38,123 nt of DNA from Clostridiales bacterium (GTDB taxonomy: Bacteria > Bacillota > Clostridia > Tissierellales > GPF-1): positions 1 through 38,123 of the forward strand of contig JABXKS010000006.1 in the NCBI GenBank assembly GCA_013619125.1. Direction: 5' to 3'. Positions 16,922-24,954 of this stretch are shown here, piece by piece. Under the pieces are notes generated by a model. The model was not told the DNA's origin and did not search any database. It saw nothing but the letters and a program-made list of their open reading frames with translations. Every line of letters begins with the position of its first letter. The first letter of the stretch is position 1. Made by a program: the position numbers and the translations under genes.

Positions 16922-18445
16922 ATGACTTATTCACCAAAATTAAGCTCCGGATTCACCTTCGCCAAGAATCGCAGCCAGTTTATCTCACCGCAGTCCGGCA
17001 TGTGTTCTTTCTGTACAGAAGACTGTGCGGGCACCTGCGAGTTGGCACAAGCGGCCGTACTGGGCGCCCGAACGGTTTATCCCACCACAACTGGGACAAA
17101 CCAAATCGCATCAGAAAAGGACTACCCCATCGATTATTCCCACTTCAACATCAACGGACGCGTTTTTGGCGCTTTGGGAACCGATGAAACCTACGAAGCT
17201 GCAACCATCTTTAATGTGAATTTGAAACAGAGCTATGGATTTTTTCATCCGGTGAAATTGGCTATTCCCATTGTATTACCAGCCCTGATCAAGTTGAATT
17301 GGCGTGATTATTTCTCCGGCGCAGCCATGGCCGGGGTTACCTGCTTTATTGGCGAGGGTGCTATACATAACGACAAGGAAGCCGTCATTAAAAACGGAAA
17401 AGCCCTCGAATCTCCCTTGATCAAGGAAGCCCTTGATTGCTTCCGCCGATACGATCGTGGCTATGGGCAGATCGTGCTACAATCCAATCTGGAAGATGAT
17501 CAAATGGGTATCCCCGAACTTGCAATTCAAAAATATCAAGCCGAAGCCATTGAAATCAAATTTGGACAGGCCGCAAAAGGCACACAGCCCGTTGTACTGA
17601 TCAAAGATTTGGAAACCGCCCTCGCCAAACAACAAATGGGCATACTGGTTCATCCAGATCCCAGTGATCCCGAAATCCAGCAGAAATACGCCAAGGGCGT
17701 TTGTCCAAATTTTTATTCCTATGGACGACTCCCCCTTTGGACCGAAGATTCTATTTCCGCGCGAATCTCTGCACTACGCGACATGGGTGCAAAAAACATC
17801 TACTTCAAGATGGCCGGCTATGACACCAAGGATATCGAAAGGGTATTGCGGATTGCCTGTACAGAGAAAGTCGACATGGTCACCTTCGACGGAGCCGGAG
17901 GCGGATCCGGTTACAGTCCCTCCAAAATGATGAACGAGTGGTGCTTGCCCACTGTCTGTTTGGAAGATGCGGTTCTTCGCATCTGCGAGACACTCGAAGC
18001 CGAGGGATTTCAATTGCCCGCTCTCGTTATCACTGGCGGATTTGCCAGCGAAGATCAAGCCTTCAAGGCCCTTGCCTATGGCAATGGGAAAATCCAGGCT
18101 GTCGGCTATTGCCGCGCCACTATGGCGGCAGCCATGTCTGGTAAAACCATCGGGACTCAGATTAATGCCGGTCAAGTGCCGGAGCGATTCAAAGCCTATG
18201 GAACAACCATCGAAGAGATCTTCACGGACCTTGCAGACCTGAGAGCCTTGTATGGCATTGAGGCGAATCATTTCGCTCCAGGAGCCATCGGCGTTTTTTC
18301 CTACCTGAATAAGCTGGCCTTTGGCATTCGCCACTTCGCCGCCTTGAACCGCAAATTCGATCTTTCGCTTTTCAATCAAAGCGACTTGATTCCCCTCACC
18401 TCGGAAGCAAGAAATTTAATGAAAAACCAATGGTTTATGAAATAA
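16922..18445 (+). CDS. FMN-binding glutamate synthase-like protein
   Basis: A 507-aa protein with the FMN-binding TIM barrel of glutamate synthase but no glutamine amidotransferase domain. The N-terminus carries four close cysteines, C28, C31, C35 and C39 (GMCSFCTEDCAGTC), that could bind an Fe-S cluster. The barrel has VDMVTFDGAGGGSGYSPSKM, resembling the flavin/substrate loop of GltB, and LVITGGFASEDQAFKALAYGNG. This family is widespread in anaerobes, and its substrate is not established. The gene stands alone between two terminators, with GGGAGGG before the ATG. It might make glutamate from free ammonia, but without the partner genes this is a guess. Confidence 0.82.
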   Translation: MTYSPKLSSGFTFAKNRSQFISPQSGMCSFCTEDCAGTCELAQAAVLGARTVYPTTTGTNQIASEKDYPIDYSHFNINGRVFGALGTDETYEAATIFNVNLKQSYGFFHPVKLAIPIVLPALIKLNWRDYFSGAAMAGVTCFIGEGAIHNDKEAVIKNGKALESPLIKEALDCFRRYDRGYGQIVLQSNLEDDQMGIPELAIQKYQAEAIEIKFGQAAKGTQPVVLIKDLETALAKQQMGILVHPDPSDPEIQQKYAKGVCPNFYSYGRLPLWTEDSISARISALRDMGAKNIYFKMAGYDTKDIERVLRIACTEKVDMVTFDGAGGGSGYSPSKMMNEWCLPTVCLEDAVLRICETLEAEGFQLPALVITGGFASEDQAFKALAYGNGKIQAVGYCRATMAAAMSGKTIGTQINAGQVPERFKAYGTTIEEIFTDLADLRALYGIEANHFAPGAIGVFSYLNKLAFGIRHFAALNRKFDLSLFNQSDLIPLTSEARNLMKNQWFMK

Positions 18446-18450
18446 ATCAA

Positions 18451-18497
18451 AACGCCCCTTCCGGCACAAGCAATTATTGCTCACCGGAAGGGGCGTT
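18451..18497. terminator. Bidirectional terminator between convergent genes
   Basis: Long perfect stem with 14-bp arms AACGCCCCTTCCGG (18451-18464) and its complement (18484-18497); the loop itself can form a small GCAAT/ATTGC stem. It separates the plus-strand glutamate synthase-like gene from the minus-strand reductase. Confidence 0.9.
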
Positions 18498-18517
18498 CTC
18501 TATGCTACTGATTCTGT

Positions 18518-20998
18518 TTATACAAAGATGTTATGGTTCGCCGTATCGACTGCGCCCAAGTATGATGCAACTCCACCATACTCGATTCCATCCACCAGTT
18601 CTTCTTTCGTCAATCCCATGATATCCATAGACATGGTGCACGCAACCATTTTAACTCCATTGCGTTTCGCCTCAGCGATCAATTCGTCCAAAGTATTCAC
18701 GTTCTTGTCGTTCATGACTTTTTTCATCATGGCAGAACCCATGCCACCCATGTTCATGTTTGACAACCCAAGTTTTTGTGTGCCCTGGGGCATCATCATT
18801 CCGAACATCTTCTCTATCAATCCTTTTTTCACTGGAACCGGATCATGCTTTCTCAAAACGTTCAATCCCCAGAAAGTAAAGAACATCGTCACTTCTCTGC
18901 CCATTGCTGACGCGCCATTGGCGATGATAAACGCGGCCAATGCTTTATCCAAATCTTGAGAGAAAACAACCATGGTGCTGTCGTTATAAACTTGACCCGC
19001 TTTTTGTGGAGCCGGTTGTCCCTTTTGGATATACGTCACAAAGTTCTTTCCTTGCATTTCCTCTTTAAGAAATTGACTCCCGGTCTTCTTGCACCATGCT
19101 TTCGCATCTACCGGAAAACCTGGATCCGATGCATGCACCGCAAAGATCTCACCATCCTTGGCTTCCGCCAAACGATGTGCCAATTGAAGAATCGGTCCTG
19201 GACATTGAAGTCCAACTGCATTTAACTTAATGGCTTGTGATAGATCTGCGGCCTCCGGCCTATGAGAATCCCCGCTGTCCTCAATGGACTCATCATTGCC
19301 ACATGTGCAATCAATGTTTCCACCAAGGCTGCCTTCATGCTTGCAATGTACACAACCGTAATGGTTGTATCCACCTGCATAGTTTTTCACTTCAAATCCA
19401 TTGGCTTTCAAGATCCGTGTCGCGATATACGCACGAATACCCACAGCGCAATAAACCACAATTTCTTTTTTCTTATCCAATTCGTTTAAACGGTCCCGTA
19501 GATCGTCTACTGGAATATGAGAAGAGTTCGGAATAAAGCCAAGCTCTCGCTCTGCAGAAGTACGAACATCCAAGATCGTTGTCTTCGCCATATCAAGATC
19601 ATCCATCTCATGGTATAGAATATTATCCATGTCGTTTCGAAGAATATTCTCAGCCGAGAAACCAGCCATATTCACTGGATCTTTCGCTGATGAGAATGGA
19701 GGCGCGTAAGCCAATTCCAATTCTTTTAAGTCATAAACGCTTGCACCAAATTTCATAGCCGTTGCAATTACATCAATTCGCTTGTCAACGCCATCATAAC
19801 CAACGATTTGCGCGCCCAACACCTTGCCATCAAGATCAAAGAGCGCTTTTAAGAACATTGGTCGTGCGCCTGGATAGTAACCAGCATGAGATTTCGGCAT
19901 AATAATCGTTGCTCGGTAGTCTTCACGATGCTTTTTGCCCATCTTCCACAAGGTTTTTTCGTTTAATCCTGTTGAAGCAACAGTCATATCAAATACCTTG
20001 GCAATAGACGTTCCCATCGTTCCCTTATATGGCTCGTCCCATCCGCAGATGTTATTTGCTACAATACGTCCCTGCTTGTTGGCAGGTCCCGCCAAAGGCA
20101 CCATGGTTTGCTCTTTGGTGTTAAAATCGATGACTTCAACCGCATCACCCAAGGCGTAAACGCTCTTGTCTGCTGTGCGCATAAATTCATCTACCACGAT
20201 TCCGCCGCGTCGGTTGGTTTCAAGGCCAGCAATTTTAGCCAATTCGCCGTTTGGACGAATTCCGATGGAAAGAATAACCAAATCCGCTTCCACTACCTTG
20301 CCGCTTTTCAAAACAATATTGGTTGCATCGCCGTTTTGCTCGAAGTGATCAACGCCGTCGCCCAAGTGCAAACGAACACCTTTTTGATCAATATGACGAT
20401 GAAGATGTTGTGCCATGTCATAATCCACTGGCGCCATTACTTGATCAGCCATTTCAACAACCGCTACATCAATGCCACGCTCATGAAGGTTCTCTGCCAT
20501 TTCGATTCCGATGAACCCGCCGCCGATTACTGCTGCGCGAGCAGGCTTCTTCTCATCAATAAAGGCTTTAATCTGATCCGTATCAGGAATATTCCACAAT
20601 GACAGAATGTTTGGTGCGTCGATTCCAGGTATTGGCGGACGCAAAGGCGTAGAGCCCGGAGACAAAACAAGAACATCATAACTTTCCGTGTAGGACTCGC
20701 CTGTTTGGACCTTTTTGACGGTTACTTCTTTTTTCTCGCGATCAATTCCTGTTACTTCATTCCAAACTCGAACGTCGATTTCGAAACGATTTTTCATTGC
20801 CTCTGGTGTCTGCAGCAAAAGAGCTGAACGCTCTTCAATCGCTCCCCCAATAAAGTAAGGCAAACCACAGTTTGCAAAGGAGATAAATTCTCCTCTTTCA
20901 AACATAATAATTTCCGCTTGTTCATCCATTCGTCGAAGTCGTGCAGCTGTACTTGCGCCGCCGGCAACTCCGCCAACAATTAATACTTTTTTCGCCAT
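18518..20998 (-). CDS. CoA-disulfide/persulfide reductase fused to rhodanese, TusA and DsrE domains
   Basis: An 826-aa fusion. Residues 1-450: FAD/NAD(P)H oxidoreductase of the CoA-disulfide reductase type, with VLIVGGVAGGASTAAR, the active cysteine C44 in SFANCGLPYFIGG, and a second nucleotide site AAVIGGGFIGIEMAENL. Residues about 465-545: rhodanese domain with C517 in VVYCAVGIRAY. Residues 549-566: a linker with cysteines and histidines (CVHCKHEG, CTC). Residues about 590-660: TusA-like domain with C599 in GLQCPGPIL. Residues about 673-826: DsrE/F-like domain with C787. The parts together suggest reduction and relay of persulfide sulfur in the cytoplasm. It follows the ArsR gene by 24 bases and so is probably controlled by it. 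The physiological substrate (CoA persulfide, polysulfide or S0) is not readable. Confidence 0.9.
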   Translation of the reverse strand: MAKKVLIVGGVAGGASTAARLRRMDEQAEIIMFERGEFISFANCGLPYFIGGAIEERSALLLQTPEAMKNRFEIDVRVWNEVTGIDREKKEVTVKKVQTGESYTESYDVLVLSPGSTPLRPPIPGIDAPNILSLWNIPDTDQIKAFIDEKKPARAAVIGGGFIGIEMAENLHERGIDVAVVEMADQVMAPVDYDMAQHLHRHIDQKGVRLHLGDGVDHFEQNGDATNIVLKSGKVVEADLVILSIGIRPNGELAKIAGLETNRRGGIVVDEFMRTADKSVYALGDAVEVIDFNTKEQTMVPLAGPANKQGRIVANNICGWDEPYKGTMGTSIAKVFDMTVASTGLNEKTLWKMGKKHREDYRATIIMPKSHAGYYPGARPMFLKALFDLDGKVLGAQIVGYDGVDKRIDVIATAMKFGASVYDLKELELAYAPPFSSAKDPVNMAGFSAENILRNDMDNILYHEMDDLDMAKTTILDVRTSAERELGFIPNSSHIPVDDLRDRLNELDKKKEIVVYCAVGIRAYIATRILKANGFEVKNYAGGYNHYGCVHCKHEGSLGGNIDCTCGNDESIEDSGDSHRPEAADLSQAIKLNAVGLQCPGPILQLAHRLAEAKDGEIFAVHASDPGFPVDAKAWCKKTGSQFLKEEMQGKNFVTYIQKGQPAPQKAGQVYNDSTMVVFSQDLDKALAAFIIANGASAMGREVTMFFTFWGLNVLRKHDPVPVKKGLIEKMFGMMMPQGTQKLGLSNMNMGGMGSAMMKKVMNDKNVNTLDELIAEAKRNGVKMVACTMSMDIMGLTKEELVDGIEYGGVASYLGAVDTANHNIFV

Positions 20999-21022
20999 GA
21001 TGGTTCCTCCTTATTTGGTTGA

Positions 21023-21313
21023 TTACTTTTCATCGAATAAAATTTCCACAATGCGACAAACTTCTGCATTTGTCACATAATAAAACATCTCCTTGCCTTC
21101 CCGTCTTGCCTCTACAATCTTTAACGCCCTCAGCTTCGCCAGATGCTGCGAGACCGAAGATTGGGATGCTCCTAGACAGCCCTGAATTGTCGAGACATTT
21201 GCGCCATGATTCTCAATCAAATTCTTCACCATGCACAAACGGATCGGATGGGCGATCGCTTTAATTAGTTCCGCTTTTTCCACAACCACGTTCTGGTCGG
21301 TGACATCAATCAT
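21023..21313 (-). CDS. ArsR-family repressor upstream of the sulfur reductase
   Basis: A 96-aa winged-helix protein: IKAIAHPIRLCMVKNLIE, then the recognition helix ASQSSVSQHLAKLRALKIVEARREGKEMFYYV. It has three cysteines (C27, C46, C86), with no typical arsenic-site CVC. Some ArsR relatives (BigR/SqrR) sense persulfides through two cysteines; gene context makes a sulfur-sensing role plausible, but this is an inference. The start at 21313 has GAAGGAGG upstream. It is the first gene of a two-gene operon with the CoA-disulfide reductase fusion. Confidence 0.9.
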   Translation of the reverse strand: MIDVTDQNVVVEKAELIKAIAHPIRLCMVKNLIENHGANVSTIQGCLGASQSSVSQHLAKLRALKIVEARREGKEMFYYVTNAEVCRIVEILFDEK

Positions 21314-21333
21314 CGAATTCCTCCTTCGACTTT

Positions 21334-21389
21334 GTTAACTGCTTAACACACTATCATATTATTATATTATAATATGTTGATGGGTTTTG
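21334..21389 (-). promoter_or_regulatory. Promoter and inverted repeats of the arsR-reductase operon
   Basis: Minus strand TTGCAA (about 21384-21389) upstream of an AT-rich stretch with TATAAT/TAATAT as -10. A perfect repeat, CATATTA (21355-21361) and TAATATG (21370-21376), lies over the -10. A second, GTTAA-CTGC-TTAAC (21334-21347), lies between promoter and gene. Either could be the ArsR operator. Confidence 0.6.
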
Positions 21390-21401
21390 CAACCCCTAAA
21401 T

Positions 21402-21430
21402 AAAAAAAAACGACAGACTTTCGTCTGCCG
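21402..21430 (-). terminator. Terminator of the serine cluster
   Basis: Minus strand stem CGGCAGAC/GTCTGTCG with GAAA loop (21411-21430), followed by a run of nine T; it is just past the DUF1015 gene stop. Confidence 0.92.
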
Positions 21431-21439
21431 TTCCAACTT

Positions 21440-22690
21440 CTATTCACTTAGCTTGTGTACAAATAGCCCACTTCGCAGTTTTGGTTCAAACCACGTTGAT
21501 TTCGGAGGCATCACACGTCCTGCGTCCGCCACGTCAATCAAGTCTTCAATGGTTGTTGGGTACATCGCGAATCCAACGACCATATCCGTTGCCACGCGCT
21601 TCTCCAATTCTTTCAAACCGCGAATCCCACCAATAAATTGGATGCGATTGCTGGTTCTTGGATCTTCAATACCTAAAATCGGTTGCAAAAGATTGTCTTG
21701 CAAGATTGCGCAGTCCAAGCTTCCCACCGGATCGGCGGCATCAAAGCTGCCATCCTTCATGGTTAATCGATACCATTTACCATCCAAGATCATCCCTACT
21801 TCATGCTTTTTCTTCGGATGATACGGGCCATCTTTCTCAACCGCTTCTACTGCGAAGTCTTTCTCGATAGCCGCCAGGAACTCATCCTTGCTTGCACCGT
21901 TCAAGTCTTCCACCACGCGATTATAATCCATGATAAAGAGGTCCTCATCCGGGAAGATCACACTCATAAAGAAGTTAAACTCCTCTTCGCCTGTGAAATT
22001 CGGGAATTGCTCTCTGCGCTTCATGCCCACTTTTACAGATGACGCGGAACGATGATGACCATCTGCGATATACAGGTATTCCACCTCGTTGAAGGCTTCT
22101 TGAATCTCAGCAACAACAGTCGGCTCGTCAATCTTCCACACAATATGTTGAATATCGTCTTCAGATGTAAATTGATAAACTGGTCGGTTGAACTTGATCC
22201 ATTCATTGGTTGCCCGATGAATTGCCTCATGACGTCGATACGTCAAAAAGATCGGTGCTGTATTGGCATCACAGGTATCAAAGTTACGAATACGATCTTG
22301 CTCTTTTTCCGGTCGTGTAAATTCATGCTTTTTAATGGTTTCATTCATATACTCATCAATGGAAGTACATGCTACAATCCCAGTTTGCACACGGCCGAAC
22401 ATCAATTGGCGATAGATATAATAAACTGGCGCTTCATCTTGAATCAAGACGCCTTCTGTTTGAAACAACTCAAGATTTTCTCTTGCCTTTGCATAGGCGG
22501 AATCGTCATGCAGATCCACCTCGTCCGGCAAATCTATCTCAGGACGAACGACATGAAGGAAAGACCAGTCTTTGCCTTTTGCCATTGCCTTTGCTTCTTC
22601 ACGGTTCATTACGTCATACGGTAGGCTTGCTACCTCTTCCACTTTACTACCTTCGGGACGAAGCCCTTTGAATGGTTTTACAATTGCCAT
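21440..22690 (-). CDS. DUF1015-family protein
   Basis: A 416-aa soluble protein beginning MAIVKPFKGLRPEGSKVEEV, with the family block ASLPYDVMNREEA and the later IADGHHRSASSVKVG. The family is common in bacteria but its reaction is not established to my knowledge. Here it is the last gene of a cluster with an aminotransferase and serA, 12 bases after serA, which ties it to serine synthesis or to a side-product of it. No signal peptide or membrane segment is seen. Conserved histidines and acidic residues in the ADGHHR segment suggest a catalytic or metal-binding role, but this is only suggestive. Confidence 0.85.
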   Translation of the reverse strand: MAIVKPFKGLRPEGSKVEEVASLPYDVMNREEAKAMAKGKDWSFLHVVRPEIDLPDEVDLHDDSAYAKARENLELFQTEGVLIQDEAPVYYIYRQLMFGRVQTGIVACTSIDEYMNETIKKHEFTRPEKEQDRIRNFDTCDANTAPIFLTYRRHEAIHRATNEWIKFNRPVYQFTSEDDIQHIVWKIDEPTVVAEIQEAFNEVEYLYIADGHHRSASSVKVGMKRREQFPNFTGEEEFNFFMSVIFPDEDLFIMDYNRVVEDLNGASKDEFLAAIEKDFAVEAVEKDGPYHPKKKHEVGMILDGKWYRLTMKDGSFDAADPVGSLDCAILQDNLLQPILGIEDPRTSNRIQFIGGIRGLKELEKRVATDMVVGFAMYPTTIEDLIDVADAGRVMPPKSTWFEPKLRSGLFVHKLSE

Positions 22691-22702
22691 AGCTTCCTCC
22701 TC

Positions 22703-23605
22703 TTATAGCACTTCTGTTACAACATCCACAATCTCTTCGCCAATGCGCTTTTGCGCTTCAGCAGTTGATGCGCCAATATGTGGCGTCATAGATACCTTTG
22801 GATGTGTGTAAAGCGCTTCGTTCTTTGTTGGTTCCGCTTCAAATACGTCCACTGCCGCTGCCGCTACCTTGCCTGAATCCAAAGCCGCTATCAAAGCCGC
22901 CTCATCAACAACACCGCCGCGTGCACAGTTCACTAGGTATACGCCGTCTTTCATCTGCGCGAATTCCGCTTCCCCAATGGTTGCGCCTTCCGCTTTGATA
23001 AATGGGATATGTAAAGAGATAAAGTCGGATTGCGCCAACAGCTCTTCCTTGCTAACCAAGGTATAAGGACCTTCAACCGTGTGCTGATTATGATTGATAT
23101 AGATGACCTTCATGCCCAGAGCATAAGCGCGTTTTGCCGTTTCCAAGCCGATACGGCCAGAACCAATCAAACCCAACGTCTTGCCGCCCAATTCGATTCC
23201 CTTGTATTGCTTCTTGTTCCACTCGCCGTTTCTCATGGTTACATTGGAGATATACAAATGGCGAGCCAAGCTGAACATATGGCCAATAGCCAATTCTGCT
23301 ACAGACGCGCTGCTGGCTTTTGGAGTGTTGCGCACTTTAATGCCTTTGCTCTCCGCGTATTTCACGTCAATATTGTCAACACCAACACCACCGCGAATGA
23401 TCAACTTCAAGTTGCCTTCCGCCGCGATATCAATCAATGCTTCCCGCACTTTTGTCGCAGATCGAACGATGATGCAGTCGTACTCGCCGATCTTTTCTTT
23501 CAGTGCGTCCAACTCGTAAAATTGTTCGTCTACAGTATGTCCAAGGGCTTTCAGGGTTTCAACGCCCGTCTTGTCCATACCGTCCGTTACTAAGATCTTA
23601 GCCAT
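22703..23605 (-). CDS. serA: D-3-phosphoglycerate dehydrogenase, short form
   Basis: NAD-dependent 2-hydroxyacid dehydrogenase of 300 aa. It has the dinucleotide motif LGLIGSGRIGLETAKRA in mid-chain and the catalytic residues in VNCARGGVVDEAAL (Arg), a Glu further on, and MTPHIGASTAEAQ (His). It lacks the C-terminal ACT and ASB domains of longer SerA proteins, so serine feedback through those is absent. It is 12 bases downstream of the class V aminotransferase, which would supply the next step, so the pair likely makes phosphoserine or serine. Other 2-hydroxyacid dehydrogenase activities are possible, but the context supports SerA. Confidence 0.9.
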   Translation of the reverse strand: MAKILVTDGMDKTGVETLKALGHTVDEQFYELDALKEKIGEYDCIIVRSATKVREALIDIAAEGNLKLIIRGGVGVDNIDVKYAESKGIKVRNTPKASSASVAELAIGHMFSLARHLYISNVTMRNGEWNKKQYKGIELGGKTLGLIGSGRIGLETAKRAYALGMKVIYINHNQHTVEGPYTLVSKEELLAQSDFISLHIPFIKAEGATIGEAEFAQMKDGVYLVNCARGGVVDEAALIAALDSGKVAAAAVDVFEAEPTKNEALYTHPKVSMTPHIGASTAEAQKRIGEEIVDVVTEVL

Positions 23606-23617
23606 GTAGCGTCCTCC

Positions 23618-24691
23618 TTATAGTCCCAATATATCGTCGATTTGTTTAATCAATTCTTGCAAATCTTGAATCTTGTAGTCTGCCATATGGGCGATTCGGA
23701 ATGTTTTTTCCTTCATCTTTCCATAACCGTTTGAAACTGCATAGCCGCGACGTGCCAATTCCTTATTCAAGCCGCCAACAGAAATCTCTTTGGTGTTTTT
23801 AATGGCAGTAACCGTATTGGAACGGAATCCTTCCGGTGCGAATAATTCAAAGTTCTTCTCCGCCCAAGCACGTACATAATCAGCCATTTCAGCATGTCGT
23901 GCAAATCGTTGATCCAAGCCTTCTTCCATAATGCATCCCAATTGATAATCCAAAGCATACATATGAGAAAGTGATGGTGTTGACGGATACTGATAATCTT
24001 TCTTTTGAATCGTATCGTACAATTTTACCAAATCAAGATAGAAGCCACGGAACTTTACTTGCTTCGCAGATTCATATGCTTTTTTGCTAAATGTACAAAT
24101 CGCCAATCCTGGTGGTAATCCCAAGGCTTTTTGCGTAGATGTAATACATACGTCAATTCCCCAGGCGTCGACTTCGATCTTATAGCCGGCTGCAGAGGAT
24201 ACTGCATCCACACAGAATACTATTTCTGGATATTTTTCTTTTAGTAATACGCCAATTTCAGCTACCGGGTTCATGATCCCAGTCGATGTTTCATTATGTG
24301 TCACCGTAATCAGATCATATTTGCCTGTTGCCAAGGCTTTGTCTACCATTTCAACCGTTGTCGGTTGGCCTAGTTCTGCCTCATACAAGTCTGCCGGAAT
24401 ATTATTGGCAATTGCCATGTCATACCAGCGAGTTCCAAAAGCGCCAACAGAAAAACAAGCCGCTCGTTTTTTGGTGCAGGAACGAATGGAACCTTCCATC
24501 AATCCACTACCTGATGTTGTGGATAAAAGGATCTCATTCTCTGTGTAAAAGAGTTTACGTAAATTGTCTGAAATTCGTCGTTGCAAATGGGAAGCTTCTT
24601 TCGAACGATGACCAATCATCGGCTTCGACATTTGTTCTAACACCTCAGGTCGTACATCAACTGGTCCAGGAATAAATAATTTTGTGTGCAT
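23618..24691 (-). CDS. Class V aminotransferase (serine/phosphoserine-type)
   Basis: A 357-aa PLP aminotransferase starting MHTKLFIPGPVDVRPEVLEQM, of the alanine-glyoxylate/serine-pyruvate group. The PLP lysine is in CITSTQKALGLPPG; other marks are TTSGSGLMEGSIRS, THNETSTGIMNP and FCVDAVSSAAG. In many clostridia and archaea this type replaces SerC, converting 3-phosphohydroxypyruvate to phosphoserine; being directly upstream of serA supports that here. It differs clearly from classical SerC, so no symbol is given. It starts the serine operon under the promoter at 24743-24771 and has AAAGGAGG before the ATG. Confidence 0.88.
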   Translation of the reverse strand: MHTKLFIPGPVDVRPEVLEQMSKPMIGHRSKEASHLQRRISDNLRKLFYTENEILLSTTSGSGLMEGSIRSCTKKRAACFSVGAFGTRWYDMAIANNIPADLYEAELGQPTTVEMVDKALATGKYDLITVTHNETSTGIMNPVAEIGVLLKEKYPEIVFCVDAVSSAAGYKIEVDAWGIDVCITSTQKALGLPPGLAICTFSKKAYESAKQVKFRGFYLDLVKLYDTIQKKDYQYPSTPSLSHMYALDYQLGCIMEEGLDQRFARHAEMADYVRAWAEKNFELFAPEGFRSNTVTAIKNTKEISVGGLNKELARRGYAVSNGYGKMKEKTFRIAHMADYKIQDLQELIKQIDDILGL

Positions 24692-24742
24692 GGACGTTTC
24701 CTCCTTTTAACATATCGCTAATTTGATATTTCCTACGGGTCC

Positions 24743-24771
24743 AGTCTACCATAGGAAAATTTGTCTGACAA
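24743..24771 (-). promoter_or_regulatory. Promoter of the serine cluster
   Basis: Minus strand TTGTCA (24766-24771), 17-base spacer, TAGACT (24743-24748), about 50 bases upstream of the aminotransferase start. Confidence 0.7.
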
Positions 24772-24880
24772 TTACGAAAAGCGCCTATTAACAAAATAGA
24801 ACGTTTTCCTGTTACTTTTTTTTAACAAACCTTCCGCATCGCCGTCATGCAAACGTTTGACCGCCTGGAACGGATTTCCA

Positions 24881-24909
24881 TTTACTTCTCGGGCTCACCC
24901 TACTATGAT
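24881..24909 (+). promoter_or_regulatory. Promoter of galM
   Basis: TTTACT (24881-24886), 17-base spacer, TATGAT (24904-24909), 45 bases before the ATG at 24955. Confidence 0.55.
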
Positions 24910-24954
24910 ATACTGATCCTAGTTTGTTTAATCAATCAAGAAAGTGGTGAGTAC

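Noticed and set aside
17774-18379. A 201-codon minus-strand frame inside the glutamate synthase-like gene
   Set aside because: Fully antisense to a gene with clear motifs, no ribosome site, no recognisable product.
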